Part shown: in pieces, positions 59,126-64,000 of the stretch
Layout: each line of letters opens with the position of its first letter
How positions within the stretch are numbered: position 1 is the first letter of the stretch
Assembly: GCA_012295275.1 (NCBI GenBank)
Contig: CM022665.1
Location: forward strand, 2,059,167-2,123,166
Length of the DNA stretch: 64,000 bases
From: Chrysomallon squamiferum
Lineage: Eukaryota > Mollusca > Gastropoda > Neomphalida > Peltospiridae
Direction of reading: 5' to 3'
The notes under the pieces: model-generated
Database searches by the model: none
What the model saw: the letters and a program-made list of their open reading frames with translations, nothing else
What the model was told of the DNA's origin: nothing
Translations under genes and position numbers: made by a program

Positions 59126-59760
59126 TTAAAAAAAAGTTGATTAATTTATGTATGAAAAACCTAGGTTTACATATTTATTTTCTCTCCTATGCAAATACAT
59201 ACTTATTATTCTTGTCTCAGTGAAACCAAAGACGATGAAATTCCCAAGAGAACATAATACATAATTGAATTCCTCCAATAAAAAAACTTTTATATCTGCT
59301 GTCTGCCGCAGACAAAATCAAAATTCATGCCACGAATAATGTTTGAAATAGCACCTGTCTGAAGTGAACTGGCAAAAACAGTTTCTAAATGTTGATGATA
59401 GCAGCCGTGAAATACTTTAACTGCAAGAGTTAGTACCACTGATATTATCAAGAAACCCCAAACAGCTTTAGCAACTACAATAACTATAATGATGATAGTG
59501 ATAATTGTGATGATGATGATAAGAATTTGAATGTAATTAATTTTAATGTGATAATTAAATATTAGACATCTTCTATCAGGTTTTGTTTTTGAATATGTTT
59601 TTGTTTTTCCGGATCCAATCAACCGAATCAGAAATATTTGCATTTGCTTTAAAAAGACACGTATATAAATCAATGATATGTGACGTCTGCCCTTTTGCTT
59701 GAGCCTTTTACTCTTCAACAATTGTCATATCTATTTGTATTTATGCGTGTATGTGTGTGT
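59126..59760. other. Unique DNA with an unconvincing 143-codon frame
   Basis: A minus-strand frame at 59290-59721 is the longest not made wholly of microsatellite. However, its centre is an Ile/Thr run encoded by ATT/GAT repeats and it starts at TTG. The C-terminal third has a hydrophobic stretch (AVWGFLIISVVLTLAVKVF) that could be a membrane segment. I do not call it a gene. Confidence 0.3.
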
Positions 59761-59762
59761 AC

Positions 59763-59765
<3 letters not shown>

Positions 59766-59839
<74 letters not shown>
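59766..59839. repeat. (GA)n microsatellite
   Basis: A pure GA dinucleotide array of about 74 bp. Confidence 0.98.
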
Positions 59840-59841
<2 letters not shown>

Positions 59842-60330
59842 TTGTTGTAAGAGTGATTTCACAGAGGGAAGGAGTTATTTCAGATGTAAACTCAGTTGTA
59901 GTGTTAATGGGTGATAGCTCATTAACCTGTATAAAGCCTGACAGGAATGGTTTAATGTGTCTACCGCGGCATTGTCATTTGTCCAACAAGCCTTTCAGAC
60001 GAATTCTCTTATTTGGCCAGGCATGTGACACAGACGTGTTGAAAAAGACCTTAAAACGGCAGCTCCACTGAATTGTTTGACAATTTAATATGGTTTCCTT
60101 TGATGTGCAACAGACATGATTAAGCTAATTGTTTATTACAAAGCCCTACCTGTTTTTAAAATAGACACACTGATGATGTTTGTACATGCAGATTACCCAC
60201 ATCAAGAAACAAACGAAGTCTTTTCATCAAACGGTTACTAGAGATACAGCTTTTGTTGCTAACTAATAATAAACTGCATTCAGTGGTGCATTTGTTTTCT
60301 TAATTGTAGGCAGGATTTTTAAAACTGTTT
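59840..60330. other. Complex DNA
   Basis: Balanced repeat-free sequence. The 59751-60071 frame is open only because it begins in the GA array. No recognised gene. Confidence 0.35.
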
Positions 60331-60346
60331 GTTTGTTTGTTTGTTT
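60326..60346. repeat. (GTTT)n microsatellite
   Basis: Five GTTT units. Confidence 0.85.
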
Positions 60347-60349
60347 ATT

Positions 60350-60965
60350 TTAATCCTTTTTGTATAATAATAATAAGTCAGTCCAGGAATATGATTTTAC
60401 CCATTCAAAGACTGTTCACAGAATACTAATCTGTTTCAGTAATAGGAAAGTTCTAAGATGTTATTCTGATGACATATTCTCTGGACTGACGGTGGTTTAA
60501 GGATGTCTAAATGGCGAACTGTCGTCTTCAAGAACTACATTTTGCTACCAGTGCGAACTGAAGTCTGAAGTTAGGACGCGTAAAGTCACTACCTCGTCTT
60601 TCTTCACTAATTCATTTATGATTAAATAAATCTAACACTGCATCATAAACCTTCCCAGCTCATTCCGAATCCATTTTCTCATTCGCCGATCCACCGTCAT
60701 CAAATGTAATTGTTTTAGGAACAGACAATTAAATAACAGTATTCGCTATTTTGCACCCAAATTTCCTCCAATTGTCCCGGTAATAACGAGGTCGACTGAA
60801 TCAGAGAGGTCTGTCAAATTTTCAACATCGTGGCCGTCTACTGACAGTTCGCATCCAATTATGTCTGTACCTACTTCGAAATAATTATCATGAATATTGG
60901 AAAGAGATTTTTCATTTAGTTTTTAAACAGCGTTCAGTAATCATCCTTCGGCCGGATCGAGGCAA
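60350..60965. promoter_or_regulatory. Candidate developmental-enhancer-like island
   Basis: About 600 bp of complex sequence with no useful frame. It is dense in A+T homeodomain/POU/SOX-like words: CAAATGTAATTGTTTT near 60699, GACAATTAAATAACA near 60724, and ATAATTATCATGAATATTGG at 60881-60900. Binding is inferred from resemblance only. Confidence 0.35.
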
Positions 60966-61480
60966 AATAAAACTTTTTTTTGTTTTTGCAAAAAAAAAAA
61001 GGTTAAGAAAGCATGAAGGAGGAAACTGTTAAATTTATAAACTAGACAACAACACAAAACACTACTGACACAATTAACGAATGGTTGGAAATAGAGATAA
61101 CTAGCAGAAACATACGCATATCGGATGATTTAGCAAACGCAGTATTTTCCTCTACATTATTACCAGTACCAAACAATAGTAGGTATAGTAGTAGTAATAT
61201 ATATAAAATTAGTGTTTGTTGAAAAAGGAACACATCTCGAACAAATGTTTTCAAATTTCTTTTTGCTATAAATATTAATGTTTAGTTAACGTATTAGAGT
61301 TAATACCCTTAGAACTACCAGCATTTACCGCAACACGAAAAGTAATTATCCTATTTATTTATTCACGTAATTTCTTTTCACTTACCGTTACATAATATAT
61401 TACGCTTGCCCATTAAATTTAAAGCAGTGACACCTCTGTTTATAAACTTTAATGACCCAAACAGTGAAAAAAAAAAAAAA
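60966..61480. other. A+T-rich DNA
   Basis: Short T and A runs at 60973-61002 and an A run near 61467-61481. No gene. Confidence 0.4.
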
Positions 61481-61489
61481 GAAATTATA

Positions 61490-61850
61490 TACAAAATATC
61501 TGCACAATTCATTTTGCTGTTAGACCACCGGGCGCCCGAATTTGTTTTTTAAGACTGTAATACAGTTTTGACAGCGCAAAACCCATCTCTTTTGCGTTGA
61601 GTTTAACCCCACTGACGCACTAATTATCTTCGCATTGGTTGCATGTGTCTCTGATTATTCATCGTGTTCTTGTTGGTTAAATGCATGCCGTCCGTGCAGA
61701 CGCATTTCACATATAATTCAAAGTGACACGTATTTCTGACATACTTCTTCACAGAGTTGGGGGAGCAATTCGACGCAAGTAGGGGCCTTAATTTGGCCTG
61801 TCTCCAGAAAATATGCAACCAATCCATCAAAGAGCTCTTTCATTTGCGGA
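61490..61850. other. Complex island
   Basis: Balanced repeat-free sequence. Two overlapping minus-strand frames (61624-61830, 61718-61918) have no domain, and the second includes a homopolymer. Confidence 0.3.
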
Positions 61851-62260
61851 AAAAAAAAAAAAAAAAAAAAATATATACCGTTTCCTGGGTGTTGGGTTTC
61901 GGGAGTTTGGAAGTACACTTATAATGGATTTTTCGCTCTAGCAGTATCTTATAGTTCAAGGGACATTTAATAAAAAAAAAAAAAAAACCCAAAGAAGTTG
62001 TTACTACATTATTGTACATACATACATTCATACATACATTCATACACATACGTCCGTACATACATACATACATACATATTCACGTACATATACATATATT
62101 GTACATCTATCCATTCCTACATCAATCTATATATATATTTATATATCCATTCATACATTCAATACATACATGATTCCTGTGCCCGTACGTACAGGCATTT
62201 AAAAACAAATAAAAAATAAAAAAATAAAAATAAAAATAAAAATAAAAATAAACCTAACTC
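61851..62260. repeat. A runs, (TACA)n and (AAAAT)n
   Basis: A runs at about 61851-61871 and 61971-61987. TACA/CATTCA units at about 62017-62100 and to 62170. AAAAT units at about 62210-62252. Confidence 0.9.
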
Positions 62261-62485
62261 TTTATTTAAAGTTTAATCAGTAACCTTCTGGCATATAAAT
62301 AAAAACTCATCCTCTTTATATCCAGCCAACCAATTTAATGTATCAACATTAAATTTAAGACTTAAAAAAAAACATGAAAACGAATTTTAAAAAAATGGAT
62401 AAAAAATTTTTTTTAATAATAATAATAATAATAATAAAACGGATAAAAAATAATAAAAAATAATAATAAAAAAAATTAAATAAAT
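62261..62485. repeat. A-rich text with (AAT)n
   Basis: Unique to about 62350, then A runs, AAT units at about 62417-62436 and AAAAT/AAT text to 62478. Confidence 0.7.
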
Positions 62486-62499
62486 TAGACGCAGCATCC

Positions 62500-63083
62500 T
62501 AAATTTCATTTTTCTTTTTGAACGGAGTGTTTAAAACTGGAGTTGATATCAAACTAAAACGTTTATGTGTTTAGGCAGTGTCGCTGCAGAGGCGTATTAA
62601 TATTATCTTATCGACACATCTCTGCCGATATCCTTCCGCTGGTCGTAATGCGGCTGTCGTCTGATTCGAAACAGTTGCTCCACGTAAAAGTTGAGAACTG
62701 CAGTACAGGACGTATCACGTCTGAGAATAGAACGGCATTTTGTCAAGATTAAAGCTAATTTACGAGGCTAGACAAACATTTTTGTAGATTTTGATAGTGT
62801 TTAAACTGCCAGAAGAAACTGCATTTGGGTGCTTAGCCTTATCACATCGCAAGACGGGTAGTGTCTCTCTCCGCACGAGTTTGTTAGAGATATCACAAAG
62901 ATTGCGCTGCCTACCTTTTTGCTTGATTTACGAGCTGAAATCAAGCCAATTTATCAAGAACTTCCCCCATCTTAACTGTTTTTGGCGACAACTAACATAA
63001 TTCAACCTAGGGGCCTAATGTTAACTGCTCATACTCAACTTCTAGTTAGTTTATTGAACATAATTTTTTTTTTTCCCTAATAA
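62500..63083. promoter_or_regulatory. Complex island
   Basis: About 550 bp of balanced sequence ending at a T run (63064-63075). Plus-strand frames at 62567-62752 and 62791-63000 are non-repetitive but without domains or ATG-anchored signals. May be regulatory or part of an unrecognised gene. Confidence 0.27.
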
Positions 63084-63413
63084 ACCCGCTGGCTTTCCAA
63101 ATGTGTGAGGCGCCCAGTCTGTTATGACATATTTTTCAAAGATGAAAGTTTTGACTTATTTACTGCCCACACGGATAACAAGAATGATAGTTACGTCATT
63201 CCCAGCATAGATGTGAAATTTCTCCCAGTTTATGGGCAGGAAGCTTGTAGACTTACGTACCAGTTTGAACCTAGCCAATTAAATCCATCGGGTACTTTTG
63301 AGTATATCCGGCTGTTATTGTGGAAATTAAAAACAATCATAATCTATGATGATTTTTCAAACAGTCTTTTAATTCATTTCATAAGCATTGAAATTGGATT
63401 TATGAAAAAATAA
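63084..63413 (+). CDS. Low-confidence ORF, unrecognised
   Basis: The frame is open from 63084 (just after an in-frame TAA) to the stop at 63413, 109 codons. The translation is non-repetitive, with a soluble-protein-like middle (DSYVIPSIDVKFLPVYG) and a hydrophobic C-terminal end (LLIHFISIEIGF). There is no ATG until near the 3' end, so it could only be an internal exon. A GGTACT near 63291 is a weak donor-like site. Probably chance. Confidence 0.14.
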   Translation, partial: TRWLSKCVRRPVCYDIFFKDESFDLFTAHTDNKNDSYVIPSIDVKFLPVYGQEACRLTYQFEPSQLNPSGTFEYIRLLLWKLKTIIIYDDFSNSLLIHFISIEIGFMKK

Positions 63414-63580
63414 AGAGAATTTAAACGAAAAAGTAATAAGAATGTAAACGAAAAACGCCTTTGCTGAAAAGAACGATTTTAATAGAAAAAGTTTTATCAG
63501 TCATTACTCGAGGTATTTACAAAGATGTAACTGATAATTAACTGCAGTATATTAATTTCCATTCTTGTCAAAAACAACAA
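63414..63580. other. A+T-rich spacer
   Basis: No recognised element. Confidence 0.35.
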
Positions 63581-63583
63581 CAA

Positions 63584-63664
63584 AATAAACAAACAAACAA
63601 ACAAACAAACAAACAAAAACAAATAAATAAATAAAATAAAAAATAAATAAATAAATAAATAAAT
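63584..63664. repeat. (AAAC)n and (AAAT)n microsatellites
   Basis: AAAC units at about 63586-63620 pass into AAAT units to about 63664. Confidence 0.95.
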
Positions 63665-63787
63665 ATACACAGCTGCAAAACATTTGCAAATTTGCTTTAA
63701 ATATTTAATTGTGTTTATATACAGATTTAGGATCAAAAACTATATACTCAGAAACCTGAATAATTACTTACTGATTTACACAACGCT

Positions 63788-63788
63788 A

Positions 63789-63865
<77 letters not shown>
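63788..63865. repeat. (AAT)n microsatellite, about 70 bp
   Basis: A pure AAT array at about 63789-63859 ending in A8. Poly-Asn and poly-Tyr frames are artefacts. Confidence 0.97.
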
Positions 63866-63954
63866 GTGAAACGAGAAATGTAAATGGTAACTATTTTAAT
63901 TTTAATTGTCTCTTCGGTTAGACTCGTTGGAGCCATGATAATATTTCTAAAAGC

Positions 63955-63986
63955 GCTAAATTAAATTAAATTAAATTAAATTAAAA
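63955..63986. repeat. (TTAAA)n microsatellite
   Basis: About five TTAAA/AAATT pentamer units at the end of the window, self-complementary. Confidence 0.88.
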
Positions 63987-64000
63987 ATTGAAACAACAAT

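Noticed and set aside
59290-59721. 143-codon frame with IGSGKT resembling a P-loop
   Set aside because: The spacing GxxxxGK[ST] is not met, the centre is repeat-coded Ile/Thr, and the frame starts at TTG.

Overview
This is a eukaryotic, almost certainly animal, nuclear window. It is strongly A+T-rich, has no operon-like gene packing, no long uninterrupted reading frame of normal composition, and an exceptional load of microsatellites and homopolymer runs. Pure runs include a (CT)n of about 139 bp, an (AC)n of about 91 bp and an A run of 48. The mixture of (CA)n, (GA)n, (GATA/GACA)n, (TTTA)n and (AAT)n, together with short tRNA-like SINE heads and large gene-free distances, fits a lophotrochozoan invertebrate. 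A mollusc, possibly a cephalopod, is my best guess, but nothing here is diagnostic and the taxon call is an inference.

Layout. I found no gene I can name. Most of the longest reading frames are translations of microsatellites (19367-20065, 37715-38202, 18127-18647). The window alternates between low-complexity belts (0.87-1.0, 5.3-5.7, 13.87-14.2, 18.1-18.6, 19.5-19.9, 21.5-21.7, 23.2-23.9, 28.85-29.1, 32.5-34.2, 37.7-38.6, 45.0-45.9, 54.7-55.9, 58.0-59.1 and 61.8-62.5 kb) and complex islands nearer to balanced base composition (2.2-2.5, 3.6-4.2, 4.75-5.25, 11.1-11.8, 18.6-18.85, 23.95-24.3, 31-32.3, 35.6-36.3, 40.3-40.9, 42.05-42.24, 42.6-44.1, 44.34-45.03, 48.9-50.7, 51.9-52.8, 59.85-60.96 and 62.5-63.4 kb). 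The islands look like candidate regulatory elements. Several hold homeodomain-, E-box- or CRE-like words or short perfect hairpins. Without cross-species alignment, conservation cannot be claimed.

Transposable-element traces. Three tRNA-like promoters (A box plus B box) suggest SINE relics at about 15.18, 18.98 and 46.75 kb, with a weaker one at 25.45 kb. A family of 15-bp units with the core GACATTTTGTCC forms a 30-bp minisatellite at 26.74-26.98 kb. The same family recurs in inverted orientation at 26.44-26.52 and 28.10-28.15 kb, and in diverged form at 28.6-28.8 kb. The outer copies make an inverted repeat of about 45 bp, like a fold-back or terminal-inverted-repeat element of about 1.4 kb.

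Coding potential. The best coding candidate is a 244-bp minus-strand segment (11387-11630). It is open throughout, carries a signal-peptide-like hydrophobic stretch and ends exactly at a consensus GTAAGT donor. Four other reading frames in non-repetitive DNA (3701-4102, 30967-31224, 34284-34607, 63084-63413) are listed at low confidence because frames of this length are expected by chance. The most economical reading is intergenic or intronic DNA of a large invertebrate genome. I do not see a new multi-gene system.
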